Positions 28,138-37,951 of a stretch of DNA of 64,000 nucleotides are shown here, piece by piece; position 1 is the stretch's first letter, and each line of letters opens with the position of its first letter. Both the position numbers and the translations under genes were made by a program. The notes under the pieces were generated by a model. That model was not told where the DNA came from, searched no databases, and worked only from the letters and a program-made list of their open reading frames with translations. Source of the DNA: Vibrio mediterranei (GTDB lineage Bacteria > Pseudomonadota > Gammaproteobacteria > Enterobacterales > Vibrionaceae); NCBI RefSeq assembly GCF_900088415.1, contig NZ_FLLQ01000001.1, positions 1,240,001 to 1,304,000 of the forward strand. The letters are read 5' to 3'.

Positions 28138-28502
28138 ATTCTTGCCCCTTGGTAATGTTTTATATTTATGTGTAGGTCAGAGATTGTCCGTGTCGTTCAC
28201 TGATGTTCTGTTCAGTAGTTGCTCACAACACAAACATTACCAATCATAAGTAATCATTCAATGCTCATTTATGATTATTTTGATTTTTATCAATTTTCGC
28301 GTTCTATAAACTGTATTTTTGCCAACACGATCACACACAAAAACAACAAGTCATTTAATATCAATAACTTAACTATTTTTAGTGATTTACTTAGCACTTT
28401 TAGGACGAGAGAATTTGACAGTCAGCCCTGAGCAAAATAGAATCATTACAAATCAAAAATAATCACCAAGTAATCACTTGATGACAAATTAAGGTGATAA
28501 CC
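28138..28502. promoter_or_regulatory. Divergent ulaAB-ulaR control region
   Basis: This 365-bp AT-rich region must contain the promoters of both ula transcripts. TAATCA occurs repeatedly, including an inverted repeat ATCACCAAGT-AATC-ACTTGATGAC (28462-28485) just upstream of ulaR, a probable UlaR operator. The same TAATCA element recurs near 28249-28258. No perfect CRP site was found. Confidence 0.5.
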
Positions 28503-29258
28503 ATGAATGAATTACAAAGACATGATGGAATCTTGTCTCTACTTGATGAAAAACGAGTCATCAATGTGGCTCACATCATCGAGAACTTCGATGTTTCGCC
28601 TGCAACGGCCAGACGGGATATCGCAAAACTAGATGAGCTAGGTAAATTAAAAAAAGTAAGAAATGGTGCAGAACGTATTGAGATTAAGCGTAAGGCTTGG
28701 AGCCCGCTCAATATTGATACCACCGATCATTACCACGAAAAATCACGCATTGCAGTGAAAGCCGCCTCTTTGTGTCAACCAGGCGATAGCGTTGTGATTA
28801 ACTGTGGTTCAACAGCTTTCTTATTAGGACAAGAGCTATGCCAGCAAGATGTGCAAATAGTGACGAACTATTTTCCACTCGCCAGCTATTTAATTAATGA
28901 GGATCATGAAGATGTCATCATTATTGGCGGGCAATACAACAAAGCACAGAACATATTTCTTAATCCGTCACCAAACTCTTTAGGCGGATACGCCGGCCAC
29001 TGGATGTTTACCAGTGGTAAAGGGCTCACTGAAAACGGTTTGTACAAAGCGGATATGTTAACCGCAGTATCTGAGCAGCAAATGGTAGAACAGATCGACA
29101 AACTCGTTGTTGTGGTAGATAGCTCGAAAATAGGTAATCGCACTGGCATGCTTTTCTGCCCAGCAGACAAAATAGATATCTTGATTACTGGCAAAGATGC
29201 CAACCCTGAAGTTATAGAAGCAATAAGAAGTAACGGCACCGAAGTGCTTCTCGTGTAA
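28503..29258 (+). CDS. ulaR: UlaR, DeoR-family repressor of ascorbate genes
   Basis: A 251-residue DeoR-type regulator. The N-terminal winged helix includes [29 protein letters not shown], and the C-terminal sugar-phosphate sensor has [14 protein letters not shown] and [11 protein letters not shown]. In E. coli, UlaR is released by L-ascorbate-6-phosphate. ATG 28503 is 8 bp after AAGG; the longer GTG at 28494 overlaps this site. It lies directly upstream of ulaG. Confidence 0.92.
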   Translation: MNELQRHDGILSLLDEKRVINVAHIIENFDVSPATARRDIAKLDELGKLKKVRNGAERIEIKRKAWSPLNIDTTDHYHEKSRIAVKAASLCQPGDSVVINCGSTAFLLGQELCQQDVQIVTNYFPLASYLINEDHEDVIIIGGQYNKAQNIFLNPSPNSLGGYAGHWMFTSGKGLTENGLYKADMLTAVSEQQMVEQIDKLVVVVDSSKIGNRTGMLFCPADKIDILITGKDANPEVIEAIRSNGTEVLLV

Positions 29259-29289
29259 ATAATTAACTAACCAAGTCCAGAAAAAATAA

Positions 29290-30438
<1,149 letters not shown>

Positions 30439-30446
30439 GGCGAACC

Positions 30447-30473
30447 GGGGGCGATATTCGCCCCCTTTTTTTT
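30447..30473 (+). terminator. Rho-independent terminator after ulaG
   Basis: GGGGGCGA, loop TAT, TCGCCCCC, then eight T residues; 8 bp after the stop. The two downstream genes therefore depend on readthrough or on their own promoter. Confidence 0.93.
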
Positions 30474-30495
30474 ATCTGAAGAAAGGAACATCTGA

Positions 30496-30741
30496 ATGCT
30501 GCTAAAGGAATTCAAACATCATTTTGCAAGAGGTGATATTGAAGGGGCAATAGCCCTTAAACCTCGCACGGCAAGGGGCTACTATCTGCTGATTATGAGC
30601 TCAAAATGGGGAGTGAACAGCTTCTTAGAAACAGGACGCGATCTCACCCCTCGCGTGTTCATGACAATGAGCGCGCTAATCAATGCCGCAACAGCGATTG
30701 GTTTGCAACCTAATCAAGTTGAGGTACAACATGAAGTATAA
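30496..30741 (+). CDS. Small hypothetical protein
   Basis: An 81-residue protein (MLLKEFKHHFARGDIEGAI...) with a clear ribosome site (AAAGGAA, 9 bp upstream). Its end overlaps the start of the downstream HAD gene by 11 bp, which suggests co-translation. It contains ARGYYLLIMSSKWGVNSF and no signal peptide or membrane helix. I do not recognise the family. Its position suggests an accessory role with the HAD phosphatase or ascorbate catabolism. Confidence 0.7.
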   Translation: MLLKEFKHHFARGDIEGAIALKPRTARGYYLLIMSSKWGVNSFLETGRDLTPRVFMTMSALINAATAIGLQPNQVEVQHEV

Positions 30742-31543
30742 GCTCATCGCCATTGATCTAGATGGAACGCTACTCAATTCACAAGGGGAAATTGATACCC
30801 AAACCCAGCAAATAATTCGCTCCATAGCTGCAACAACAAACATCATCTTAACGACAGGTCGCCACCACACCACCGTCGCCTATTATCACCAACTGCTGCA
30901 ATTGCACACTCCGGCCATCTGTTGTAATGGCTCTTATGTCTACCAGTTCGAACACCAACAAATTACTTTTGCTGAGCCTATAGACAAACAGCGAGTGGCG
31001 CACTTTGTTTCTCAGTCTGAGTCTCTCGATCTGATTGCTTATGCTGACGACAAAATCTTGCTTTGTTACCAACATCCCGCTAATTACATCTCAAAATTGG
31101 AGTCATGGGGCACCACGCTCGAGCCAAACATCCAGCCCAAAATAGAGCGTGTTACTGATTTCGCGAGCGCGCTGAGCGATTGCAAGCATATCTGGACGTT
31201 CGTAACAGAAGGTAGTCCAAATGATATTGATGCCTTTATCTCTGACCCGCTGATTTATGAAAATTTCAGCTACGAACAGTCCTGGTTTAACCGCATTGGC
31301 TTTAACAAAAAAGGCAATAGTAAAGGCGCCATGCTTTCACGCTTAGCCACTTCGTTAGGCATTGAGCTTGAAGATGTTGTGGCAATCGGCGATAACGACA
31401 ACGATGTATCCATGTTGCAGTGTGCAGGACTTGGCATTGCGGTAAATAATGCGACAAAGAAACTGAAAAACTGTGCGAATGTGGTAACGAAAGCCTCAAA
31501 TGACCAAAACGCTATCGTTGAAGCCATAAAGATAATTTCTTAG
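30731..31543 (+). CDS. Cof-type HAD phosphatase, paralogue of the ula-operon copy
   Basis: A 270-residue HAD hydrolase (MKYKLIAIDLDGTLL; TTGRHHTT; AIGDNDNDVSMLQCAG). It shares the distinctive middle region (HIWTFVTEGSPND here, YVWKFVVEGAPSS in the other copy) with the HAD protein at 24312-25133. ATG 30731 has GAGG upstream and overlaps the end of the small gene by 11 bp. The physiological substrate is unknown. Confidence 0.88.
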   Translation: MKYKLIAIDLDGTLLNSQGEIDTQTQQIIRSIAATTNIILTTGRHHTTVAYYHQLLQLHTPAICCNGSYVYQFEHQQITFAEPIDKQRVAHFVSQSESLDLIAYADDKILLCYQHPANYISKLESWGTTLEPNIQPKIERVTDFASALSDCKHIWTFVTEGSPNDIDAFISDPLIYENFSYEQSWFNRIGFNKKGNSKGAMLSRLATSLGIELEDVVAIGDNDNDVSMLQCAGLGIAVNNATKKLKNCANVVTKASNDQNAIVEAIKIIS

Positions 31544-31545
31544 CA

Positions 31546-31579
31546 CTAGGAGAGCGTGTCTCTCCTAGCTATAGCTTTT
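31546..31579 (+). terminator. Probable terminator after the second HAD gene
   Basis: CTAGGAGAG, loop CGTGT, CTCTCCTAG, then CTATAGC and a five-T run. The T-run is offset from the stem, so strength is uncertain. It lies between convergent genes. Confidence 0.6.
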
Positions 31580-31584
31580 TGTTA

Positions 31585-32385
31585 TCAATCGAAGATTGCG
31601 ATGCTCTGACGACTGACTGCCACCAACTGACCTCTATTGTTCCATATATTAGCCTGAGCATGCGCGTATCCTTGAGCCGCCTGACGAGTATGGGATTGGT
31701 AAGCAAACCAATCTTCTGGTTCAACAGGTTGGTGAGGATGGATAAATTCCAAGTTCCACATCATACTGCTCGCAGGTGCCGGCGTTGACATCATTTGCAG
31801 TACACCTGGAGGCCATGCGTCGACCAAACAAATAAGATGTGCATCTGTAATCTGTTTTGGAGCTTGCTTGAATCGCATCCAACCCCAAGTATGTGAGTCT
31901 TTACTTGCAGTAAATGGTAGATGACCTCTAGCCAAAGCAAGGTCTATATGCGAGGTATAATTAGGGGCACCTTGAGCCACATCAGGAAATCTAGGTAGCT
32001 CATCCGGCAGTGGCATGATGTGGTTATCGTTGTTGTTAACACTAATATTCGAGTCGCGATCTGCCCCAAAACATCCTTGCTGAAAAACAGCAACCTGACC
32101 ATTTTGAATCAATCGAGCACTCATCTGAGACACGCTTTTCCCTTCACGCAACACTTCGACTTCAAATGTGAAAGGCACATCTACAAGCAGCGGACCAACA
32201 AAATTGGTGTTCAATGAACGCAATACACGTTCACCATTAACTTTGGATTGCATAACGGTATACAACAGAGATGCAGATAAGCCACCAAACACCGTTCTGC
32301 CTTGACCCCACGAAGATGGAATGGCCATATGCTCTCCAGTTTGAGCACATTGCTTAGCTTTTTCTAATAATTCATCGAAATGCAT
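31585..32385 (-). CDS. TesB-like acyl-CoA thioesterase family protein
   Basis: A 266-residue protein with a double hot-dog arrangement. The N-terminal half contains WGQGRTVFGGLSASLLYTVMQ and the C-terminal half contains ASSMMWNLEFIHPHQPVEPEDW and an ending of the GRLVAVSRQS type. This fits thioesterases that hydrolyse acyl-CoA. ATG 32385 follows GAGG by 8 bp; GTG 32394 is the alternative. It is divergent from the TetR gene and may share its control. Confidence 0.8.
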   Translation of the reverse strand: MHFDELLEKAKQCAQTGEHMAIPSSWGQGRTVFGGLSASLLYTVMQSKVNGERVLRSLNTNFVGPLLVDVPFTFEVEVLREGKSVSQMSARLIQNGQVAVFQQGCFGADRDSNISVNNNDNHIMPLPDELPRFPDVAQGAPNYTSHIDLALARGHLPFTASKDSHTWGWMRFKQAPKQITDAHLICLVDAWPPGVLQMMSTPAPASSMMWNLEFIHPHQPVEPEDWFAYQSHTRQAAQGYAHAQANIWNNRGQLVAVSRQSIAIFD

Positions 32386-32532
32386 GCCGACCACCTCATG
32401 TTAACAGCTTGTTAGTTAAACGATAACTGGTCGGATAAGATAAATCAACACGAGCCTTATTTTTCTATAACCAAAGTCATATTTGTTATAAAAATAAACA
32501 TTATTTGTTAAGCATGATAATAATTGACAGAT

Positions 32533-32550
32533 GTAGAACAATTATTCTAC
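32533..32550. promoter_or_regulatory. TetR operator 1
   Basis: GTAGAACAATTATTCTAC, an 18-bp palindrome (16 of 18 positions), lies 37 bp upstream of the TetR gene. Together with the second copy at 32559 it is very probably the autorepression site. Confidence 0.72.
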
Positions 32551-32558
32551 TATATAGG

Positions 32559-32574
32559 TAGAACAAACATTCTA
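32559..32574. promoter_or_regulatory. TetR operator 2
   Basis: TAGAACAAACATTCTA shares TAGAACAA and ATTCTA with operator 1, 26 bp away centre to centre. The pair overlaps the region where the TetR promoter should be. Confidence 0.7.
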
Positions 32575-32586
32575 GCTATAGGTTTT

Positions 32587-33117
32587 ATGATGTCCCAACA
32601 ACAAATAGCCGAGAACCTAGAACGTGCTTTTGCGCAAAAAGGGTTTGCAGAACCGAGTGTTGCTGAGCTAAAAGCACTTTCTGGTGTCAGTATGCGAACG
32701 CTTTATAAATATTTCCCTTCTAAAGAAAGTATGGTCGTGGGAGCGCTGGATTATCGTCATCAACGTTACCTATCGTTACTAGAAAGCTGCCACAGTGCCC
32801 CTGGCTTAGCTGCCACCTTATCGGCGTTTGATACGCTTAGTCACTGGATGAGGCAGAACGCACCAAAAGGATGTCTTTCTGCAAATGCTCTAGCGGCATT
32901 TCCTGACAATGCAGAAATTCACTCCGCTGTTGAAACCTATAAACATGCGGTAATTCAACAATTGGCGCAGATAAGTGGTCGTGAAGATCTAAGTCAGGCG
33001 TTATATGTACTTCATGAAGGTATCACGGCCGCTTACCCTATCCTGGGAGAAGCTGCCGTGAGTGCCGCTAAAACGGCAGTCAGCGCTCTATTCACAGCGA
33101 CAACATCAAACAACTAA
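32587..33117 (+). CDS. TetR-family regulator
   Basis: A 176-residue repressor with an N-terminal helix-turn-helix (FAEPSVAELKALSGVSMRTLYKYFPSKESMV) and a helical ligand domain. It is followed 15 bp later by an alcohol dehydrogenase/quinone-oxidoreductase gene, its likely target. ATG 32587 or 32590 is used; the frame upstream runs through the two operators and is not coding. AGG lies just before the start. Confidence 0.88.
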   Translation: MMSQQQIAENLERAFAQKGFAEPSVAELKALSGVSMRTLYKYFPSKESMVVGALDYRHQRYLSLLESCHSAPGLAATLSAFDTLSHWMRQNAPKGCLSANALAAFPDNAEIHSAVETYKHAVIQQLAQISGREDLSQALYVLHEGITAAYPILGEAAVSAAKTAVSALFTATTSNN

Positions 33118-33132
33118 AAAAGGAAACCACAC

Positions 33133-34179
33133 ATGAGTTCAATTATGACTGGCGTTCAGCTCATAGGGCACGGTGACTTCGAACAACTTGTCGTCAAATC
33201 AGACATCGTGGTTCCTAAACCAGCCGCTAATGAAGTTCTCATTAAAGTCAGCGCCGCAGGCGTAAACAACACAGATATCAACACTCGTATTGGCTGGTAC
33301 TCCAAGGGCGATAACGATAGTGAAGACGCAGGCTGGTCTGGCAATGCTCTTTCTCTACCAAGAATTCAAGGTGCGGACGTTTGTGGTCATATTATCGCTG
33401 TAGGAGAGCATATTGACGATGCTCGAATTGGCGAACGCGTGCTCATTGATCCTTGCCTTCGGTACGCCGATGGAGAACGCCTTGATCATTTCTGGTACTT
33501 TGGCTCTGAGTGTGATGGTGGTTTTGCAGAATATACCGTAGTGGATTCTCGCCAGGCTTACAGTGTAAATTCAAGCTACAGCGACATTGAGCTCGCCTCT
33601 TTTCCGTGTTCTTACTCAACCGCAGAAAACATGCTCACCAGAGCATCAGTCACAGCTAATGATACTGTTTTAGTCACTGGCTCATCGGGCGGTGTGGGTT
33701 CTGCTGCAGTGCAGTTGGCGAAAGCACGTGGTGCTAAGGTGATTGCAGTAACTAGTGAATCGAAGGCATCAGCCTTACTTGATATCGGTGCCGATAAAAC
33801 GGTATCACGTGGTGAAAGCTTGGTGGATACATTGGGTAGAAACAGCGTTAGTGTTGTCGTTGATCTCGTTGCAGGTCCTCAATGGCCAGAGTTACTTGAA
33901 GTGATGCAACCCAAAGGCCGCTATGCCGTCTCTGGTGCTATTGGTGGCGCGATGGTCGAACTCGACGTTCGAACACTGTATCTAAAAGATCTGTCTTTTT
34001 TCGGCTGTACTGGGCTCGAAGATGAGGTATTTCCAAACCTAATCAGCCGAATCGAACACTCACAAATAAAACCACTAGTGGGGAAAGTGTTTGCATTATC
34101 AGATATCAAACAGGCACAACGGGAATTTGTAGAGAAAAGCCATATAGGGAAAATTGTATTGCAAGTGACACAAGGATAA
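33133..34179 (+). CDS. Zinc-type alcohol dehydrogenase / quinone oxidoreductase family protein
   Basis: A 348-residue MDR-superfamily oxidoreductase. The N-terminal GroES-like domain includes GVNNTDINTRIGWY and IQGADVCGHIIAVGE. The Rossmann domain has VLVTGSSGGVGSAAVQLAKARGAKV, whose glycine-rich loop binds NADPH. Only some of the zinc ligands of true alcohol dehydrogenases are present, so the quinone-reductase-like type is possible. It shares an operon with the TetR gene; AAAGGAAA precedes the start. Confidence 0.85.
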   Translation: MSSIMTGVQLIGHGDFEQLVVKSDIVVPKPAANEVLIKVSAAGVNNTDINTRIGWYSKGDNDSEDAGWSGNALSLPRIQGADVCGHIIAVGEHIDDARIGERVLIDPCLRYADGERLDHFWYFGSECDGGFAEYTVVDSRQAYSVNSSYSDIELASFPCSYSTAENMLTRASVTANDTVLVTGSSGGVGSAAVQLAKARGAKVIAVTSESKASALLDIGADKTVSRGESLVDTLGRNSVSVVVDLVAGPQWPELLEVMQPKGRYAVSGAIGGAMVELDVRTLYLKDLSFFGCTGLEDEVFPNLISRIEHSQIKPLVGKVFALSDIKQAQREFVEKSHIGKIVLQVTQG

Positions 34180-34202
34180 TACTAAAAACAACCAACTATC
34201 CA

Positions 34203-34236
34203 ATGATGCCCCCTTACTTTAACAAGTGGGCATCAT
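34203..34236. terminator. Hairpin between convergent genes (possible terminator)
   Basis: ATGATGCCC ... GGGCATCAT with a partly paired centre (AAGT/ACTT). No T-run follows on either strand. It sits between the oxidoreductase and lpd, so a role in transcript ending is plausible but weak. Confidence 0.45.
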
Positions 34237-34264
34237 CTCTTGGTAACAAGACGTTTGATATTGG

Positions 34265-35674
34265 TTATTTCTTGCGGGGAGGCAACATATCGGTCATAGA
34301 GCCTTCAACCAATTCCGCAGCAAAGGCAAAGGTTTCTGCTAGTGTAGGATGAGCATGAACAGTGTGAGCGATATCTTTAGCACGCCCCCCTAGCTCTAAC
34401 ATCGCAGCGGCTTCGTGAATGAGTTCCCCAGCATTTTCTCCACAAATCCCAGCACCTAAAAGCGTACCTGTTTCGGCACAGAAAAGCGCTTTGGTGACGC
34501 CATTCGTCGCCCCAACACTCTGAGCTCGACCACTGACCAACCAAGGCACTTTGCCTGTTTGGAATTCTATACCTTGCTGCTTAGCTTCCTTCTCTGTCAC
34601 ACCGACCCAAGCGATCTCCGGACTGGTGTATGCCACCGATGGAATGGCTACAGCATGAAAAGTTGAATCCATACCAGCGATAACCTCTGAGGCCACCTTG
34701 CCCTCATGTGTTGCCTTGTGAGCCAACATCGGTCCTTTGACGATGTCACCGATAGCAAAAATATTAGGGACGCTGGTTTGCATCTTGTCATTCACAGGAA
34801 TAAGCCCCTGTTTATCAACCTCAATGCCTAGCAAATCCAACCCTAAGTTGGACGTGTTTGGCCTGCGCCCAACAGCCACTAATACGGCATCAAAACACTC
34901 GCTTTCTGGTGCTTTCTTACCGTCAAAAGATACCGTGATAGCATCAGTGTCCGCTTCAATGGCAGTCACCAACGTCTTAGTCAGCATTTGATAGCGCTTC
35001 TTAACCGACTTAACTAAAGGTTGAACAATGTCTTTATCTGCTGCAGGAATCACTTGCTCTTGTGCCTCGACAATAGTGATCTGCGATCCCAGTGCTGAAT
35101 ACACTTGTGCCATTTCTAGACCAATAATCCCGCCGCCAATGATCAATAGTTTGTTAGGAATCGTCGTCAGCGCTAGTGCGTCGGTAGAGTCCCAAATCCT
35201 CGGATCATTAGGTGCGATAGGAAGTGATACTGAATGTGACCCAGTTGCGATGATGGCATGCTTAAACAAGATTTGCGTTTCTGATTCACCAACCACTGAC
35301 AGTGCATTGTGTGAGGTAAACTGACCAACACCTTGAACGCGTGTTATCTTGCGAGCTTTTGCTAGGTTAGCAATTCCTTTCGTCAGCTCTGATATCGTGT
35401 TTTCTTTGTGAGATCGTAAACCGTCAATGTCTATGCTTGGAGTACCAAATGCGATACCCATTTGCTTTCCATGCTGGGCATGTTCAATTAACGCCGCTGC
35501 ATGCAATAAGGTTTTGGATGGTATGCATCCTACGTTTACACACACGCCGCCCAGCGTATCTTGCTTCTCAACAAGACATACAGACAGTCCAAGATCAGCC
35601 GCGCGAAAAGCTGCGGTATAACCTCCAGGTCCACCACCGAGTACAACTACATCTACGTTGATAGAATCCACCAT
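34265..35674 (-). CDS. lpdA: Dihydrolipoyl dehydrogenase
   Basis: A 469-residue flavoprotein with FAD motif VVVLGGGPGGYTAAFRAA, the redox-active disulfide GGVCVNVGCIPSKTLLH, NAD motif LLIIGGGIIGLEMAQVYSALG and the C-terminal catalytic HAHPTLAE. It reoxidises lipoamide of 2-oxoacid dehydrogenase or glycine cleavage complexes. It stands alone with no E1/E2 genes and is probably a second copy to the pdh-linked gene. ATG 35674 follows GAGGAG; the ATG at 35689 includes that site. Confidence 0.93.
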   Translation of the reverse strand: MVDSINVDVVVLGGGPGGYTAAFRAADLGLSVCLVEKQDTLGGVCVNVGCIPSKTLLHAAALIEHAQHGKQMGIAFGTPSIDIDGLRSHKENTISELTKGIANLAKARKITRVQGVGQFTSHNALSVVGESETQILFKHAIIATGSHSVSLPIAPNDPRIWDSTDALALTTIPNKLLIIGGGIIGLEMAQVYSALGSQITIVEAQEQVIPAADKDIVQPLVKSVKKRYQMLTKTLVTAIEADTDAITVSFDGKKAPESECFDAVLVAVGRRPNTSNLGLDLLGIEVDKQGLIPVNDKMQTSVPNIFAIGDIVKGPMLAHKATHEGKVASEVIAGMDSTFHAVAIPSVAYTSPEIAWVGVTEKEAKQQGIEFQTGKVPWLVSGRAQSVGATNGVTKALFCAETGTLLGAGICGENAGELIHEAAAMLELGGRAKDIAHTVHAHPTLAETFAFAAELVEGSMTDMLPPRKK

Positions 35675-35868
35675 CCCTATTCTCCTCATTTTTCAGAAAC
35701 GTCACTACCGCAACACGATAAATTCCGTCCAGTATAGATCGTCTAAATGTCTGAGCAGTGTTAATTTTTGCTGTTAGGTGACCTGTGTTTAAAACTTCTC
35801 TTTATCTGTCACAAATAGTGTTTAGTATGAGCGCTTGTGCACAAACCTAGGACAAACCACTAACTGCT

Positions 35869-36207
35869 ATGAGAATAAAAGCACTGTTATCTTTCACCTT
35901 GCTCATCATGACGGGCTGTTCGTCATATCAAATGAATCAGCTTGGCCTTCGCTCCTCATCAGTTAATACCTACCCTAATTACATGGACACAATAGAGCTA
36001 TGCGAAGTTGCCAACGGCTATCGAGCAACCAATCAAACTCGCATCTCCGTGAGCAGCGAGCAGTGGAAACGCAATCTCACAACTGAACGCTGCGACGAAC
36101 TGGTAAAAGAACTCTACTTCAGTCGATTCATCCGTAGTATTACCATATCCAAACCCGAAGAAGCAGCGCAGCCTGTCCCAACACCATTACCGGCAAAACC
36201 TCAATAG
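35869..36207 (+). CDS. Small lipoprotein of unknown function
   Basis: A 112-residue protein with a lipoprotein signal and lipobox (LLIMTGCSS, Cys at residue 17). The mature part has one CDEL and one LCEV segment, so two cysteines remain, and the tail is proline-rich. I do not recognise the family. It overlaps the end of the convergent MFS gene by 7 bp. Confidence 0.72.
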   Translation: MRIKALLSFTLLIMTGCSSYQMNQLGLRSSSVNTYPNYMDTIELCEVANGYRATNQTRISVSSEQWKRNLTTERCDELVKELYFSRFIRSITISKPEEAAQPVPTPLPAKPQ

Positions 36208-37403
36208 CTTTGTAACGTATGAGTATTATTTTTACCTTTATGCAATAACAACATACCCAGAGCGGCTAGCATCATCACAACGGCGGCCACCGCAAACCCA
36301 AGCTCCGTAAGATCGTAGTGAGTCAAATAAGCGATAAGAACATAACTCATACTTTGAATAAAAGTAGAGAATAGCTTCATTCCACCATCTACTCTGCCTC
36401 GAACTCTATTATCAATCGTTTCATGCAGCTTATTCACTCTAGCGATTCGATTCGTCGCATTGAATAAGCCAATAAATAACGCAAAAATAACGATACTAAG
36501 TGCTGACATCGAGCTAGCCAGAACACTCAATAACACCGCCAACCCAACAACACTGACAATCATTAGCTGTTCATGTTGAAAACGAGTCAGTAGCTGCGTA
36601 ATGATGACTCCGCATAACATTGCGCCTAAACCGTAATTGATTTGCCACCAAGCAAACCAGTGGCCTTCAATGTTTTGCTCGGAAAAATAGATAGGCACCA
36701 ACTTAGACAAGTAAGTCATCATTGGGTAGCTCAGACAGGACAGAGCGACAAACAAGTAAAACATCGGTGAGCGTGAAAATATGGCTTTAGATTCGCTCAG
36801 CAGTGTCATAAAAGATACATGCTTGGTCTCGCGTTGCTTTGGTTTGTAATGGATGCTGGCATAGCAAATCATAGCGCTGACAGAAAGTAACATAGCCAAC
36901 AAGGCAAAGTATTCGATTGACCACAGTTTCAATAACAACACGCCTAAACCGCCTGCACTCAGGGTGGTCATCTGTAGGACGATCTCTTGTTGCCCAGAGA
37001 TTTTTGCATAATCTGATTCTTTATAGAGTTCTTGTGTGAATGCACCGTTTGTCCCCCATGCAAGATCGTTAGTTAACCAAAAAACCAGTTGAGCAACAGC
37101 AAGGGACCAAAGTGCATTCGGTTCAATATACCAAGTAAAAACAACGAGTAATGCAGCTAGCGCCTGTAATAGTTGGACCAGTGCTAAGATATGCTTTCGC
37201 GAAAAGCGGTCAATAGCTGTAGCAAAGAATGGGGTCGCAAAGAACGATAACACCGTGCAACATAACGTGAGTATTGCCAAGAATGTACTGTTGTTTCCTT
37301 GCGTCAAGATGCTCCATGGGAGCGCCATTAACATCATCCCTGAAGCGATACCATCGAACAGCAGTGCAGAGAGATGTTGCAGCGAAGTCCTTTTCATCAT
37401 CAT
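36201..37403 (-). CDS. MFS transporter, probable SoxR-controlled efflux pump
   Basis: A 400-residue protein with about 12 membrane helices (LFDGIASGMMLMALPWSIL; FFATPFFATAIDRFSRKHILALVQ, the MFS loop 2-3 type). It diverges from soxR with a SoxR box between the genes. On this strand the -35 TTGACC and -10 TAGCAT are separated by 19 bp, the long spacer of MerR/SoxR-activated promoters. Export of redox-active compounds is therefore likely. ATG 37403, 37400 or 37397 are possible starts. Confidence 0.87.
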   Translation of the reverse strand: MMMKRTSLQHLSALLFDGIASGMMLMALPWSILTQGNNSTFLAILTLCCTVLSFFATPFFATAIDRFSRKHILALVQLLQALAALLVVFTWYIEPNALWSLAVAQLVFWLTNDLAWGTNGAFTQELYKESDYAKISGQQEIVLQMTTLSAGGLGVLLLKLWSIEYFALLAMLLSVSAMICYASIHYKPKQRETKHVSFMTLLSESKAIFSRSPMFYLFVALSCLSYPMMTYLSKLVPIYFSEQNIEGHWFAWWQINYGLGAMLCGVIITQLLTRFQHEQLMIVSVVGLAVLLSVLASSMSALSIVIFALFIGLFNATNRIARVNKLHETIDNRVRGRVDGGMKLFSTFIQSMSYVLIAYLTHYDLTELGFAVAAVVMMLAALGMLLLHKGKNNTHTLQSY

Positions 37404-37437
37404 TCCTTTATCTTTGTGAGTTGCTTCAATGCTAAAA

Positions 37438-37455
37438 CCTCAACATTACTTGAGG
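37438..37455. promoter_or_regulatory. SoxR box
   Basis: CCTCAA-CATTAC-TTGAGG, an 18-bp dyad matching the E. coli soxS SoxR site in both arms. It occupies the 19-bp spacer (37435-37453) of the MFS promoter, between ATGCTA (37429-37434, complement of the -10) and GGTCAA (37454-37459, complement of the -35). For soxR itself a TATACT lies 7 bp to the right of the box. Confidence 0.92.
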
Positions 37456-37486
37456 TCAAGCTATACTGAGTGTAAAGGAGAATAAA

Positions 37487-37921
37487 ATGGAATTATCAGT
37501 CGGTCAGGTAGCAAAGCGTGCGGAAGTTGCTGTGTCAGCACTGCATTTTTATGAGCAGAAAGGAATGATTTCTAGTTGGCGAAACCAAGGGAATCAACGT
37601 CGCTATGACAGCTCAGTCTTGAGACGTATAGCAGTTATTAAAACAGGACAGCAACTCGGGCTAAGTCTGGAAGAGATTAAAGAGGCATTGTCGGTGCTCC
37701 CTATTCAGAGAGCCCCCTCTCAAGAAGAGTGGGAATCTATGGGAAAAAACTGGAAGCGCATATTAGATGAGAAAATTTGGCTAATGACCAAACTTAGAGA
37801 CGAGCTTGGGGAGTGCATTGGTTGTGGTTGCCTCTCGCTAAGTCGCTGTCGACTAAGAAATCCTGACGATATATTGGCCCAGCAAGGAAATGGCGCTTTG
37901 TTGTGGAAGCAAAGCACCTAA
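37487..37921 (+). CDS. soxR: SoxR, redox-sensing MerR-family activator
   Basis: A 144-residue MerR-type regulator with N-terminal DNA-binding domain (VGQVAKRAEVAVSALHFYEQKG), a dimerisation helix and the [2Fe-2S] motif Cys110-Cys113-Cys115-Cys121 (CIGCGCLSLSRC), exactly spaced as in SoxR. Oxidation of the cluster by redox cyclers activates the target promoter. No soxS is adjacent, so the direct MFS target resembles the SoxR regulon of non-enteric bacteria. Confidence 0.95.
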   Translation: MELSVGQVAKRAEVAVSALHFYEQKGMISSWRNQGNQRRYDSSVLRRIAVIKTGQQLGLSLEEIKEALSVLPIQRAPSQEEWESMGKNWKRILDEKIWLMTKLRDELGECIGCGCLSLSRCRLRNPDDILAQQGNGALLWKQST

Positions 37922-37951
37922 GTCATAGTCTAGGCTAACAAAAACTTGGTT

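Noticed and set aside
33558..33570. An eighth parS2 site, CTTACAGTGTAAA
   Set aside because: One mismatch in an arm and inside a coding sequence. It may be chance, so it is mentioned only in a finding.
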